A DNA stretch of 48,343 nt from Actinomortierella ambigua (GCA_016098155.1 JAAAJB010000249.1:1-48343); one strand, 5' to 3'. Positions 10,190-22,065 are shown, counted from the first letter of the stretch. The notes: generated by a model from the letters alone, not told the origin. Made by a program: numbers and translations.

Positions 10190-13100
10190 ATGCTTAAGGA
10201 AGCTTCGGTGTTGTCACCAAAAACCATGGCCCAGGACCACTCCTCCATCGGCTCCAGCCGACCCTCCTCACGCGGTCGCAATGGATCCTCGCTCCATCCA
10301 GAAACGTTTGACCCTGCGGCATCCTTCTCTCGGCGCGCTTCAGCAGCCAGTACATGTTCGTCGCCCTCGTCAGTCACGCCTTTGGGGGCCACCCGCTCGT
10401 ATACTCGCCCAAATCATGGCATGCGGCGTGATAGCACTGCGTCCAACTTCAGCACCATCTCAGAGGCGTGAGTTACTTTTCTATACCACCTAGATCCGCG
10501 CCTTTGGCCTGGCCTCAAAAGTCTCTCTCTCTCTCTCTTTCTGTACTAACCCCTTATGCTGTGTTTGCCATTTTCTAGGTCGCAACCTTGGACAAGAGCC
10601 GACATCGGCCTCAATGGTAAGGGCGTGATCTATCGAAGCAGCAGTAACGATGGGCAACACTGGCATAGCAGACCACTGAACATGATCCAACAAACTCTTT
10701 TCCGATAGCCATCTCTGGGGTGCTAAACAACCCAAACAAAAAACCGTCAACAGCAAAACCGACAAAGAGCGACATTCCACCTGTGCCTTCAACACCGATC
10801 AGGAAAGTCAAGCCGAGCGAGTTTGACAGCTACATCAAACACATCATTCCCGTATTTGAGCGGTACCAGAGCAATCGATCACAGTCCGGGGCTGCGCACG
10901 GGAAGGGTGGTAGCGCCACCGAGCAGGCCACATCCCCAAGGTCGCCCTTCGCATCGTCACATGATTCGCTGGCGGTGCACCTTCAACCCATTTCCTTTTC
11001 CGCCCTTCCACCGCCAGAGAGGGAGAGGCGAGAGGAGAGTGCGCGCAACCCCTATTCGATCCCCGATCTACCCGAGCTGGACGAGCCAGTTCCTCCCAAA
11101 CCCATCCTGCCCGACTCCCCATCACTCGATACAGTCCCGAGCGTTTTTTTCGATCCCGACTTCAACTTTGAGAACCCTAGGACCTTCGATATCGTGTGCG
11201 AGCTACCAGGGACTGGCGTTGACGTAGCCACAGGCGCGAAGAGCACTACCACTTCAATTGTCAACAACAGCATCCTCCAGGAGAAGCTATCGCACTACCT
11301 GGACACTGTCGAGATCCACCTCATGACAGAAATTTCACGCCGATCGACATCGTTCTTTGAGGCGCTCTCCAACCTGCAGGCACTGCACTCTCAAACACTA
11401 GAGTGTGTATCGCAGATCCATGTCCTCAGAGCACAGCTGGCGCGAATCGACCATACCCAGTCGAAGCAGGGTCTCGAGGTGGTACGCTTGAAACGCCGGA
11501 GAAGAAATCTTGGCTTGCTTCACAACGGTATCCGAATGGTGAAGGAGATTCGTTCCACCCAACCCATGATCCAGATCCTGCTTACGGACGGTAATTACTT
11601 TGGCGCACTGGACATGATCGACTCTGGGCAAAGCGTTCTGCAGGATGGCGACATACAACACCTTGGAGTTATCGCCGCCAATAAGCCAGTGAATACCCTG
11701 TCACCCCCAGACACCACCACACCAGACTCAAAGAGCCTTGTACCAACGCCGCGATCTCTCGACATTCGTGGCGTGCTTGCACTGGTACACTTTAGTGGGC
11801 AACTCACAGAAATGCGCAAGATGATTGGCAGGATGCTCGAGAATGACTTTGTCACGCTACTGTTGAATGATTTCCGATACCGTATCGGAAAGCTTGACGT
11901 GGCTACACTCTTGCTGGATCTCAACAAGGTGGACACTCGGAATACACGTTTCGTCAAGCCTAGTTTCAACAAAGGGATCAATCCGCTATTGACGGCTCAG
12001 GTCGAGAAGGAGCAAGGCCTGCATCAAAAGATGTTTCCGCTGATCCAGGGGCTATTGCGGACAAATCGTGCAGGTATTGCGCTACAGACGTACCGTGAGC
12101 AAATGATTCAGGAGATCAAGAACATTATCAAATCGGTTAGTGGTCATGGGCATTTTCCATTCATAGGAATATGTGGGACAGATGGCGCTTTCGCTTATCA
12201 ATACTCTGTCTAACACTTTTTTTTTTTTTTTTTTGCTTTAATAGCAATACCCTCCGCCTCTGGAACAATCCGCAATGTCCAACGCAAACCCGTCCACAAA
12301 GAAAAAAGATCAGATGTATGCGAAACACGATTTTGGACATTATTACCCAACTATGTTATGCTTATCTGCGTGGAGGCTCCTCGTGTTTACCGTTTCCAAC
12401 ACTTTGAATCCTTGACCTTTAGGACTGCACTCACCAACCAGCTCAAGCAAATGGACGCATTGACATTCTATAAGATGTTGTCGTACATTTATGCATTTTT
12501 GCTTGGCGCCCTACAACGCGACTCTCTCTACCATCAACTTATTCTTCGATGCCTTCGACAGACCGAGGCGGAGGGCCTGGTTCAGAACGTCCCATCAGAT
12601 CACTTGTCGGAGACAGACAGTATCCTCGAGACAGCGTCCATTCGCGAGAGGCGCTCTGGGTACCTAGAGTCAGATGGTAAATCTCGTTTTGGTGACGACG
12701 GCGAAGATACCAGCAGTACCACACAAGTCCAGGATAATTCGGTCGATGGAGTCAGTGACACTATGGGATTCAGTCTTGGCTCCATGTCCCCAGACCCTTC
12801 ACATGTTGGCAGAGGTATCGACACCCCTCGTGCGGGAATACAATCAGCTCTTTCACCGCCACCACTCTTGGGTGCTATGGCGTCGCTGCGCTTGGAGGAC
12901 GACGGAGGACAAATGAGTGCCAACTCGGTGACGCAGCTCTTCCGCCAGCTTGAGACAGAGTCTGAAGAAATCTTGTTTGCCGTTGCAGATCTGGCACACT
13001 CGCGGTGCGCCAAGCTGGTGGGTATGCGGAGCGAACAGACGTCGAAGCTGATACCCCAGGAACTCTACCGGCTACTAAAGTTGACATGGTCATTTGTCAT

Positions 13101-14910
13101 CCAGAGTGAGCTCTTGTCAGGATATATGTGCTATGGCTTGAGGACGGCCATCTTGTCTCAGAGCAAGTCGTTCCTTCTTCAATTTCACACGGACAGGACA
13201 AATCAGCTGGCGCTGGCTGTTGGCGAGGATCAGTGGATTCAAGTGGAGGTACCCTGGTCCTCGCAGTCGACTGTCAACGAGGTTCTTTCTCTCCTTCAGA
13301 TGCCCTCAGCCGAAGCACGTACAAGGGACTTCTCCATGAAGTTCAACCCGCTTGCCCTGGCAGCCCCACCGAGAAGTGAAGTTGACAACCAGGACGAAGA
13401 CGGCTCCATGATGATCGACCGCTTGCTGAGGTCGAAGAGGCGAAGCGGAGGAGGGGGTGCTGCGACTTCAATGGCAACATCTGCTACCCAGTCAATGCAG
13501 GGCACGAACGGCAACAGGGCAAGTGAAGACAGGCCGCCATCGATACCTCCCACACGCGTACTGACGATCCATGATGAAGTTTATTTTGTTGTCGCTTGTT
13601 CATTGACGCTCCTCGACATTCTGGCAGAGTACCTCGACATTCTCAACAACATTCCTGCCTTGACGACGGATGTGATGCAGCGAGTCATCGAGCTACTCAA
13701 GCTATTCAACTCACGCACTTGTCAGGTCATCTTAGGAGCCGGCGCGATGCGATCGGCGGGTCTGAAGAATATCACAGCCAAGCACCTTGCTCTGGCTTCA
13801 CAATCACTGAGCGTTTTTGCTGCATTGATTCCCTCTATCAAGGAATGGATCAAGATCAAGATGACTGACAAGCAGGTAGTCATGCTCACTGAGTTCGATC
13901 GCATCCTACGGGACTATCAGGAACACCAGAACGAGATCCATGCCAAGCTGGTGGCCATCATGTCAGAGCGCCTGAACCTGCACATTCGTTCGATGACAAA
14001 CCCAAGTGTTGTGGACTATGATGCGCTTAATAAGCAGCTCGCCAACGGTGGTGGCAGTGTAAATGCCTTTGTGGACGGTATGGTCAAAGATGTGACAACA
14101 CTTCACAAGGTTCTGAGCCGTTTCCTGCCTACAAACTCTATGCGTGTAAGTTTTCTGTGTTCTTTCTTACTGTTATGCTTCGAGTTTAACTCTACGCATG
14201 AGAGTGCAGAGGCAGCTTATTAAGCCGAGGGCACCGTTGAATGAGCCTTGCAGCGACGTTGGGCGCGAGAGATTGAAAAGGTGGCGCCCACCAAGGCATT
14301 TTTTCTCCTTTATTTACCCTCTTCTCTGCTATCGACTCGACTCGATTTCTTCACGTTAGCGCGTTATCGATGAAGTGCTCCAAATATTTACCACACGACT
14401 GGAAGATGAAATCCAAAAGCTACCTCTCAGTACTCCGTTAGGAAAGACTCGGTAAGTGGTTTCCTTCAGTCTCTTGTGTCCCCCCCCCCAAGGTTCTGGT
14501 AGAATCTCTGCGTAAAGGCACAACCTAACTAGTAAGACTGCATGGGTCTTTATCTTCTTTTCAGTCTCCAGGCGGACATGGCATACTTTGGACAGAAATT
14601 GGGGCCACTCGACGCCAGCAGCATTATCGGAACACGACTGATGCGTCAAATCAAAGATTTGCAATTGGACGACAAACGACCAGCTAGCAGCAGCAATACG
14701 GGCAATAACAGCATAAGCAGCTCGCCGGCGCTGGGCAGCGGTGCCTTCTCCAAGAGTACGGCTACTATTAATACATCAGCACCAGCCAAAACAGGCTCTG
14801 GTGTTGCCTCTGTTGCGCCGCCGTCTTCATCAGCAGGCGTTGGCGTGCATTCAGGGCCAGGGCAGCAGCAGCAGTCATCGACGAATGACGACAGTATCGA
14901 TGGCTCCTAG
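10190..14910 (+). CDS. VPS54: VPS54, subunit of the GARP tethering complex
   Basis: Seven exons: 10190-10467, 10579-10616, 10709-12135, 12245-12315, 12423-14145, 14360-14451 and 14565-14910 (1324 aa, all phases close). A second ATG at 10226 (AAAACCATGGCC) has a better context and would give 1312 aa. After a Ser-rich N-terminus comes the conserved WTRADIGLNAISGVLNNP (about 98-115). The coiled-coil helical part follows, with EKLSHYLDTVEIHLMTEISR and RRRRNLGLLHNGIRMV. The C-terminal Vps54 domain (about 985-1130) includes NSRTCQVILGAGAMRSAGLK. GARP/EARP tethers endosome-derived vesicles at the trans-Golgi or recycling endosome and binds SNAREs. The C-terminal tail is Ser/Gly/Gln low complexity. 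Family assignment is firm; the start is uncertain by 12 codons. Confidence 0.93.
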
Positions 14911-15969
14911 ATGTTCTTGGAATATATGAACTAAACGTCTAGTAATATTTGGCGAGCGTGTCTCCTACGTTCTCGCAGATTTATTCGCTTTTTCGATCTC
15001 ATTTATGGTTCTTAGGAATGTGGTGGAAATGTTGTTGCGAGCTCATTTGCTTTTTGTGGTGTTCTGATGAGCGATATTGTTGGAGGCGTGAGGTGAGATG
15101 CTTGTACCGGAATACCGGGCTATTCTTTTTCATGTTTGAGTCAGTCGTTGTCCAAAAGGAGCACCATGGTCTCCTCTGCCAAGGGGCGGAGAGGTGTAGG
15201 TCTGTCTGCTCAAGGATGGTGAAGGGTGTAGCAAGCTTGATCGCCGAACATCACCACCCTCTCACGCCTCTAGTTCGTTGATGTTGCAAGTGAAGCAGGA
15301 GGGCATGGCAACAAGAATAGACATTCAGGGGTGGCGACATGAAGAGGCACGCAGTCTCTCACTTGTTCTCCTGGACTGGAACGCATGGGATTGCAGAAAA
15401 GAACTATGGAGACTTGTTTATGTGAGCCAGGCACGGAGAAAGCTGGCTCCATCTATAGGAAGCACATGTCTCGATGCCAAGGGGGTTAGTCCAGACAGCA
15501 AAAGGAGAAAGGCAACCAAAAAAAGACATGCAGACAGAAAAGGCACGAGGAGACACTCCTCCAGGTTGTACCTGCTCCCTTTTGTGCCGAGCCTCGGGCA
15601 TTCGCATCTTCAGCTGGCCAAACGTATTCTCCTGTCTGTTTTTATTCCGTTGACCTGTCTGTATGATTGGTTTTCAGGGTGTTGGCCTGTCGTACCCATA
15701 GTCTACAAGTAGACAGACACTTTCTAGTCTCGCGCCTATTTGTGGCGACATATATAAGCCAGCGAACTCGGTACTTCGCTTGTTCAGTTTGCTCCCCTCT
15801 TGATCCTTCATACGGCCTTCAATTAGCCACGTCCTTTCTTGAGCACAACACGCGCTCATGCCCTTCCACCAGCTTTAGACTTTCGCACTCATACTCACTG
15901 AACGCTGACGGTGCTTCACGCTCTATCGTTCAATCCCCTATTTCAACTGATATCCTCATATTTGACACC
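14911..15969. other. Intergenic region with TATA box near its right end
   Basis: About 1 kb between VPS54 and the secreted-protein gene. No open frame in it shows a recognisable domain or splice structure. It should hold the VPS54 3'UTR and the promoter and 5'UTR of the downstream gene, whose TATA box is listed separately. Confidence 0.5.
15751..15758 (+). promoter_or_regulatory. TATA box TATATAAG
   Basis: A near-consensus TATA box within CATATATAAGCC, 212 bp upstream of the ATG of the secreted-protein gene. It would place transcription start near 15780 and leave a 5'UTR of roughly 190 nt. The distance is plausible but untested. Confidence 0.5.
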
Positions 15970-16626
15970 ATGGCGAACCATAGCAAGCCAATCCTTACAT
16001 TGCTCGCCCTGTTGGCGATGCTGACCCTTCACGCAAGTCACGATCCGATCGCCATCGTTTCTGCTGCGACGACCGAGGTGTACGTGGCCCATCATACGGA
16101 GCCGATGGCGGATCAAACCATTCATCACCCAACAGTGTCACGGCGAAAGCTAGTACGGCGCAGCGAGTCGCGAGGTGGTGGCACGAACCCAGCCCTAGAA
16201 CGGTCTCAATCGTTTACGCAGACTGACTGCCGTGTCCGATGGACAGACTCGTGTAGCAACGGCACCGGTAGCGGTGGCAGTGGTGGGTACATCAATGGCG
16301 GCTACGGTTCTGGCTATGACCCTGCCTATAACACTGGCTATCCCAATGGTGGCAGCAGGGGTAGCAGTGGCAGCTCTTCGGATGATGATCGGGATCATCA
16401 TCCTTCGGGGCAGGGTTCCTCTGAAAGTGGCTCACCCTCCCCTAGCCACGATGAGCGCCGGAAACGACGGCACCTTGTTGATGCAGGCCATCCATCTGGA
16501 GGCATGCGCAGGCGCCAGCTCGGTCGGAGGATGGATACTAGTGGCCAGATCGACCGACGTTATGTACCTATGAGTGGAGGCATAGGAGGCCAGTTCCCAA
16601 AAGAGAGTGCCCAGGGCCGCCGATGA
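15970..16626 (+). CDS. Small secreted Gly/Ser-rich protein with multiple dibasic sites
   Basis: A 218-aa single-exon protein. The ATG at 15970 sits in ACACCATGG, and the frame is open upstream without family signal. Residues 1-22 form a signal peptide (MANHSK, then hydrophobic PILTLLALLAMLTL), with possible cleavage after LHA (22) or VSA (32). The mature part has only two Cys (DCRVRWTDSC, about 87-95), a Gly/Tyr/Ser-rich region (about 100-155) and a basic tail. Dibasic or polybasic runs lie at 58-60, 63-64, 163-167, 180-182, 186-187, 196-197 and at the very C-terminus (217-218). Kex2-like processing into short peptides is therefore possible. I recognise no domain. It could instead be a cell-wall or surface protein; no GPI signal is seen. 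Confidence 0.65.
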   Translation: MANHSKPILTLLALLAMLTLHASHDPIAIVSAATTEVYVAHHTEPMADQTIHHPTVSRRKLVRRSESRGGGTNPALERSQSFTQTDCRVRWTDSCSNGTGSGGSGGYINGGYGSGYDPAYNTGYPNGGSRGSSGSSSDDDRDHHPSGQGSSESGSPSPSHDERRKRRHLVDAGHPSGGMRRRQLGRRMDTSGQIDRRYVPMSGGIGGQFPKESAQGRR

Positions 16627-16941
16627 ACAAACCCCCCCCCCCTTTTTTGGGGACGCATGCTTGAACTCCAATGGTTCGACCACATAATTTGTGAACTCCT
16701 GCTTTTGATCAAGTCTCCTGCCCCCCCCTCCTCATGCCTTGACATAGTGGATATAAAAGTTTACACATCCAGTGCATGATAAAATAAACACCCATCTTTC
16801 CAATCGCCCAGCTCCCATTCCGTTGGAGTGCTGCACCAACTATGGTTTGAACTGCGTGGGCCAGGGATGCACGTCCCGCTTTTTTGAACTGGGCGCCCTT
16901 TTTTTTTTTTTTTTTTTTTTGTTGTCATTGGGAACCCCCGC

Positions 16942-16951
16942 NNNNNNNNNN
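16942..16951. other. Assembly gap (10 N)
   Basis: Ten N bases follow a T run and a short C run. The fixed length suggests a placeholder of unknown true size. It lies in intergenic sequence and breaks no gene model. Confidence 0.95.
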
Positions 16952-17344
16952 TTTGAGAGGTGTGGAAACCACCACGCTTGATGCCCAATGGTGCCCATGA
17001 GTGACCTTTGTCTTGCATGAGCATCCCTCGGCCACTCTGTCTTGAAAGTTTTTTGAAGATGGACTTATTCAAATGCCTTGACATTCAGGTTTGCTACACG
17101 GTGGGGGGCGGTGTCGTGTTACTGTCGGCTATCATATCCCGTAGTCTGCGAGTACTTGATGGGCGATATCCACTAGTGGCTAGGGTACCCATTCGAATCG
17201 CTCTGGCCGTTGTGTGTACGACCAACTTGCTCCACTCCATGCCTCTCGCCGCTGCAAGAAACATCAAAGTACTAGCCACTCGCAGTTGAGCTGCTTTCAG
17301 AGTCTTTTATGTGGAGGAGCACTTGCCCTCACACTATGTCCTCT

Positions 17345-17386
17345 TTCCTTTCCTTTCCATTTCCATTTCCATTTCCATTTCCTTTT
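17345..17386. repeat. (TTTCCA)n hexanucleotide repeat
   Basis: Several copies of CCATTT in tandem, grading into TTTCCT variants, downstream of the RBM22 stop codon. Simple sequence repeat; no function claimed. Confidence 0.7.
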
Positions 17387-17465
17387 CCTTTTTTGTTGGT
17401 TTGCGAAAGTCTTTTATATAATTACAAGCGAGAAGAGCGTTTGCTAAGGTTGATTGTTTTTTTTT

Positions 17466-18854
17466 TCAGTATCCAGTAGAACCCTGATAGGTTGGGTCCT
17501 GACTGGGGTACATGAATCCAGTAGATGCCTTGCCCGGAGGTGGAGGTGGACCCGTCTGCAAAGCGTTCATGATGGCTGCTGGGTCTTGTGCAGCCTGTTG
17601 CTGGGCAGCGACGCGCGCGGCAGCGCTGTTCTGCTCCGAGCGTGCACCGGTTGGGCGCGCCTTGGCCCACGACACGCGCAGGTCGACGTCATTGAGGGTG
17701 ATGCCCATGCTGGATTTGTCAAAGGCGAGCTCGGCGCTTTGTCGTGTGACAAAATTGACAAAGGCGCACTTTGATTTGTGGACGATAACAATCGACTTGA
17801 TGTCGCCAAATGCATAGTAGAATCCACGCAGCTCGGCTTCTGTCACCGCCTCTGTCACTCCTGTCACAAATAGAGATGTCTACAATTGAATGGTGGAAAA
17901 AAAAAAGAGACAGTTTTAAGAATTATTACATGAACCGTTCAATGTCTTGACTCTTCGATGATTGCCAGCAGTTGCCCAACGGCGTGGGTTCAGGAAAACA
18001 AAAAAAAAAAAAAAAACTTACAATTGTCTGATCTTCAGGAGGAGCCAGCTGCTTGCCCTTGCCTCCTGCTCGTGGGCTATTAAGGATCTTGCGTGCGACG
18101 GGGTCGTTGTTGCCGTAGTAGCGATCCTTGATGTTCTGGTGCTTCAGCTCGCCCTCCTGTGGCAACTCGTGTCGGTAAGGGCACTCTGCACCCCGGTTAC
18201 ACGCGCCCTTGACAAAGAACGAACAAATGTGTTGCCGATTGCGCTTGTAATAGGGTTCTGTCCGCTGTAGCCGGCGCAACATGTCTCGTCCTGCCGACTC
18301 TGCTTTGCCACCGCCAAACGATCCCGAGAAATCCTGGTCACCGGCTTTCATCTGTGCCTCCACGTTCTGAATATAGTACTCCTTATTGACGTCCGACTGT
18401 GGCACATGGTCGTCGAGTCCCAGCGCAGTATCGCGGACCTGAACCGGCAGGCCATATTCGAGGTCGAGCAAACAGGTCTGGCACACGTTTTTCAGCTTGG
18501 AGCAGGTCTGGCAGATCTCCGTCTTCTTGAAGCGCATGCCAACGCCGGGGCACCACCGAAAGACGGTGAAGGGTCGCTCGCAGACCTTGCAGGCTTTGGC
18601 ATTCTGCTGCTTGCTCATGCGCAGGTAAGGGTTGTCGCCCAGACAGGTCTCACAGAGGATTGGAAATTCCTATTGTACAACACACAAGGAGAGCAACGGA
18701 CTGTTAGTCCCATGGAGGAGCTCCCAAGGGGGGGGTCGTGATTTCTAGGCAAGGTCCAGTTAGGCACAATGGTGTTCGATTGTCCAAATGGTGCATGATG
18801 CATTACCGCTTCCTCCCATGAGACTTTGTTGGGATCTGATTTGATCATCGCCAT
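17466..18854 (-). CDS. RBM22 / Slt11-Ecm2 pre-mRNA splicing factor
   Basis: Three exons on the minus strand: 18854-18807, 18669-18022 and 17879-17466, all phase 0, giving 369 aa. The N-terminal Cys-rich zinc-binding region has [15 protein letters not shown], then [18 protein letters not shown] and [25 protein letters not shown] zinc finger follows ([20 protein letters not shown], spacing C-x7-C-x5-C-x3-H). Next are [15 protein letters not shown] and PPEDQTI, then an RRM (about 217-295, [19 protein letters not shown]...[10 protein letters not shown]). The C-terminus is short and Pro-rich, ending near YPSQDP. In human RBM22 and yeast Cwc2/Ecm2 this architecture contacts U6 snRNA and the pre-mRNA in the activated spliceosome. 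The gene is divergent from coilin. Assignment is very secure. Confidence 0.95.
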
Positions 18855-19065
18855 GATGAAAGCTGCAATTATCTAAAGCACAAAAAAAGGAATACCCAAA
18901 AATGTGTAGATCAAAGGTATAAATGCAATTTTGCAATTTGCCACACGTGATCATGACTGAAATGCGTGTTTTTTTTCTCACAATTGCATGAATTTGTCAG
19001 CTCTCCTGTTGCATCGACCTTTGGCATTCAAAAGCAAGGACACGGAGGCCTCCAATCATTGAGAC
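18855..19065. promoter_or_regulatory. 211-bp divergent promoter region of RBM22 and coilin
   Basis: Only 211 bp separate the two start codons, so the promoters and 5'UTRs must share this segment. No clear TATA box was seen. A bidirectional promoter is inferred from spacing. Confidence 0.5.
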
Positions 19066-20874
19066 ATGCGTATTCGACTGGCGTTCGAGCCACCATTGCC
19101 GCCATACAAATGCTGGCACAAAGTGGACAAGCATGTCAACACCATCCGTGACCTACAGCACAGTATATCCGACACTTTCGACCTTCGTGCTCACTGCAAG
19201 TCCCTTCGGCTGGATCTCGATGGCTTTTATCTTGTACCTTCGTCTCCCGTCGATGGTATTCTTCAGGATAATGATATCGTGATGTAAGGATGCGTCAACT
19301 GACCTGACATATTTGATTCGCTTGTTTTTGACCTACCAACAATATCGCTGACAAGTTGCGACCCTTCTCGAATCTCTCATCCACTAGCGTCAAAAGAAGA
19401 GTAAAGAAGGATAGGGAAACTTTACCGTCGCTTTCATCCCCCTCAAGTACGTACCTGAATGAATGGGCGAAGGTCTGTCACCGGCGCGTTTTTCAGCCGC
19501 TAGTCAGATGAATGACCTTCGTTTTTTTGATCTCAAACACATAAGGGCAGGTCATGTATGGCAACTGTGTCTCATACCTCATTTTATCTACTCTAACTAG
19601 GCATGAAGCGCAGGCGGAAGGACAGAGAATCGAAGAGCACCAGCAAGAGGAAGAAGAAGACGAAGGAAGCGAAGGAGGCAGCAACACCCAACGGGAAATC
19701 AAAGAAGACTACGGCCATGATCTACCATACGAAGGGGGTCAAAATTGACAGCAGTGACAATAGTGATTCTGACAATAGTGATAGCGAGGATGAGACGACC
19801 AAGACAACAAATAGTAGCGGCAGCAGCAGCGATTCATCGAGCAACTCGGAAAGCTCTTCCTCAGACAGCGATTCATCGTCGTCGTCATCTTCGTCCACAG
19901 ACACCTCCGACTCTGACAGCGACTCTGACAGCGAGTATGAATCACCAGGTGACAAGACCGGCGAAGCTCCATCAGCTCTCCAGATGAAGCGTCAGCCTCC
20001 AAAGCAAGCACTGGCTATCAAAGCGGCCAATGGCACAACTGTCGTTCAGAAGCAAACTCCCCCTTTTCAAGGCATGACGCGAACACGTAAGCGCAACGAG
20101 CGGAGGAGGTTGTTGAAGACTCTAAGGCAGAAGAGTGAAGGCGAGCAAGGATGCGCCAATCCACGCCAGCAGAGGTTACTTAATCATGAACCAAAGACAG
20201 GGACGCCGTTGGAACCGGTATCGGGTCAAGCCAGATCCGTTTCTTCAGGTGCTAGTGCCACTACTCCTATCTCCACCTCCTCTGTGTTGGCGTCTCCTAC
20301 CCGCGGTCCACAAGACAAGCACAAGGGACCCAATGTTTTCATGACGACATCGGAGCTAAGCGACCGTGGAGCGAACCGGTCGAACCCGCCACCAAAGGAC
20401 AGGAGCCACAAGGCCCAGCACAATCCGCGCAGCAGACATGTAGAAAACGTCAGCACGGAGCCGGCCACAGAAGCCAGCACGAGCACGCACACGGCCGCAT
20501 CTGAGGGCAGGACTAAGCAGGCGGTTGATACACAGCCCATCGATTATGAGGCGCTCCAACCCTTGAAAGGTGCGCCCACTGTCGGCTCTAGGATCGCGTA
20601 CAAGGTGCTGGAGATGTCGTCGTCGTACACACCAGTGATGTCAGAATTCCGCGAGGCCAAGGTGCTGGCGTGGGATGGTACGACGCGAATGGCGGAGGTC
20701 CAACTGGCGCCTCGATTCCGGCCAGTGATTGAGTACGAGGACGATGGGCAGCCGGTGCTGGGAAAGTTTGAGATATTTGATCAGGAGGATTTTGAGCGCT
20801 TGCAGGCAGGGTTGGTGCAGCTCGACATGAACTCTGTGTCGGACTGTCGACTAGTTGAGGCATCATCTCAATAG
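19066..20874 (+). CDS. COIL: Coilin homolog (Cajal body scaffold)
   Basis: Three exons: 19066-19283, 19388-19446 and 19601-20874 (516 aa). The N-terminal coilin domain (1-78) begins MRIRLAFEPPLPPYKCWHKV and ends DGILQDNDIVIVKRR, matching the RLRLxFxYPP...LVRDNDxLRVK pattern of p80 coilin. Basic nuclear-localisation stretches (RRRKDRESKSTSKRKKK) and a long acidic Ser/Asp tract follow, the latter with many casein-kinase-2-like sites. The basic motif GMTRTRKRNERRR resembles the conserved basic motif of plant coilins. The C-terminal Tudor-like domain (about 395-490) starts IDYEALQPLKGAPTVGSRIA and continues YKVLEMSSSYTPVMSEFREA, very close to coilin. Coilin organises Cajal bodies and snRNP maturation in animals and plants. 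Absence from the model yeasts is established knowledge; presence here is read from sequence. Confidence 0.88.
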
Positions 20875-22065
20875 CTTTCAATCCTTTCATTTGTCTCTAC
20901 AATAAACAAGTGGATATAGGGAGAGATTGCGCGTCTATTTCTACAAACTTGTTATCAAATGTTTCTAGTTGATATTGCACTCTTTCAAGTCTTAAGTAGG
21001 TCGCTATGCGGTTCCACACCCGCGCTCCGTCCCCCGCCGCCTCGAAACTGACCGCCATTTTTGCTTTCTTCTTCTTCACCTATCCCTGCGATTGATCCTT
21101 CGCCACATCTGCAGGTCGTGAGGGAGACATCCCACAGTGTAGCCAAGTGGCGCGAATGAGGTTGAAGGGTGCGCTCCATACTCCATTGTCGAAGGGTGTC
21201 TGTAGACATGAGGTCGCCCAAGCCAGTGGTTGCAGGTTCGTCGTCGGGAGACATAAAAGAGGAAAGGGTTATCAAACTAGCGGGCTGCCCATGCAATCGC
21301 GTGTGGAAGAATAAATATGGTGTATATATGCTTTGACCACCACTGGTTTCTGCATGGCTGCCTACGCGCTCAGTTGTGATTGTTCCTAACTTATCGAGGG
21401 TGGGTTTCCAGTAATTGGTAGCGTGGTGCCAAGGGTTAGTTTTGCCAGGAGAAATATTGCAAGCCTTGTAAGCCCCCGAAAGTGTCGTGAACAGGAACGT
21501 TATGGTATGATGGGCCGCATGGAGTGACGATGCGATATGAATGTACAAAGGTTAAATTGGTACTTGACACGCGAATTTAATGAGTGGTGGACTGAGCAAA
21601 TGAGATTCGGCAGGACACTCAGTAATCGAGGCAATGCTGCTGAGCGAACTGGGTATGGCCTCAGCTGTATTGCTAACAGATCTTGTTCATATCGAGGATT
21701 GCTTCAAGCACAGAACTATTGCTCCCCACCCAAGTTGCGTCTATGGCTAGACGATCCATTGGTACTGAGGGTGGTTGAAGTCGGATCGATTGAGCTTTAA
21801 GAGAAAACTGTCTTGAACAAGACACTCGACGTCCTATGTAAGCTGCTGATCTTCTGATGTGCGATGAGGCCGTAAGATTGGGAAAATACCCATGCATATG
21901 GCATCACGGTAGGGAGAAAGCGATATTCCATTAACTTTGCTCTTTTGCTAGAAGTGTGTAAAACTATTTGCTGCATTACAGTATGGTAAACGGGAAGAAA
22001 ATGATTGTCTATTCTGGTTTTTGTGCCAAATGCTCATTTGGTAGGCACAATAAATGAGAACATAT
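20875..22065. other. Intergenic region between coilin and the monooxygenase array
   Basis: About 1.2 kb between two convergent genes. An ATG-initiated minus-strand frame at 21254-20985 (89 aa) begins MSPDDEPATT and ends in a Gly/Arg-rich tail. It has no domain I recognise and no splice support, so I do not call it as a gene. Nothing else stands out. Confidence 0.4.

Larger units (their letters stand above)
16627..17465. other. Intergenic region with homopolymers, N gap and hexamer repeat
   Basis: Between the stop codons of the secreted-protein gene and RBM22, which face each other. It contains a C run followed by a T run (about 16630-16645), a T run at about 16900-16920, ten unresolved bases, and a TTTCCA hexamer array near 17345-17385. 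No gene is supported here. Confidence 0.5.

Noticed and set aside
12136..12244. Frame break in VPS54 after IKNIIKS as a truncation
   Set aside because: A GTTAGT donor and a T-rich tract with AATAG acceptor restore the frame into the conserved downstream region, so it is an intron.
20985..21254. 89-codon minus-strand ORF downstream of coilin
   Set aside because: It has no domain, no splice or promoter support, and a Gly-rich tail typical of chance frames.
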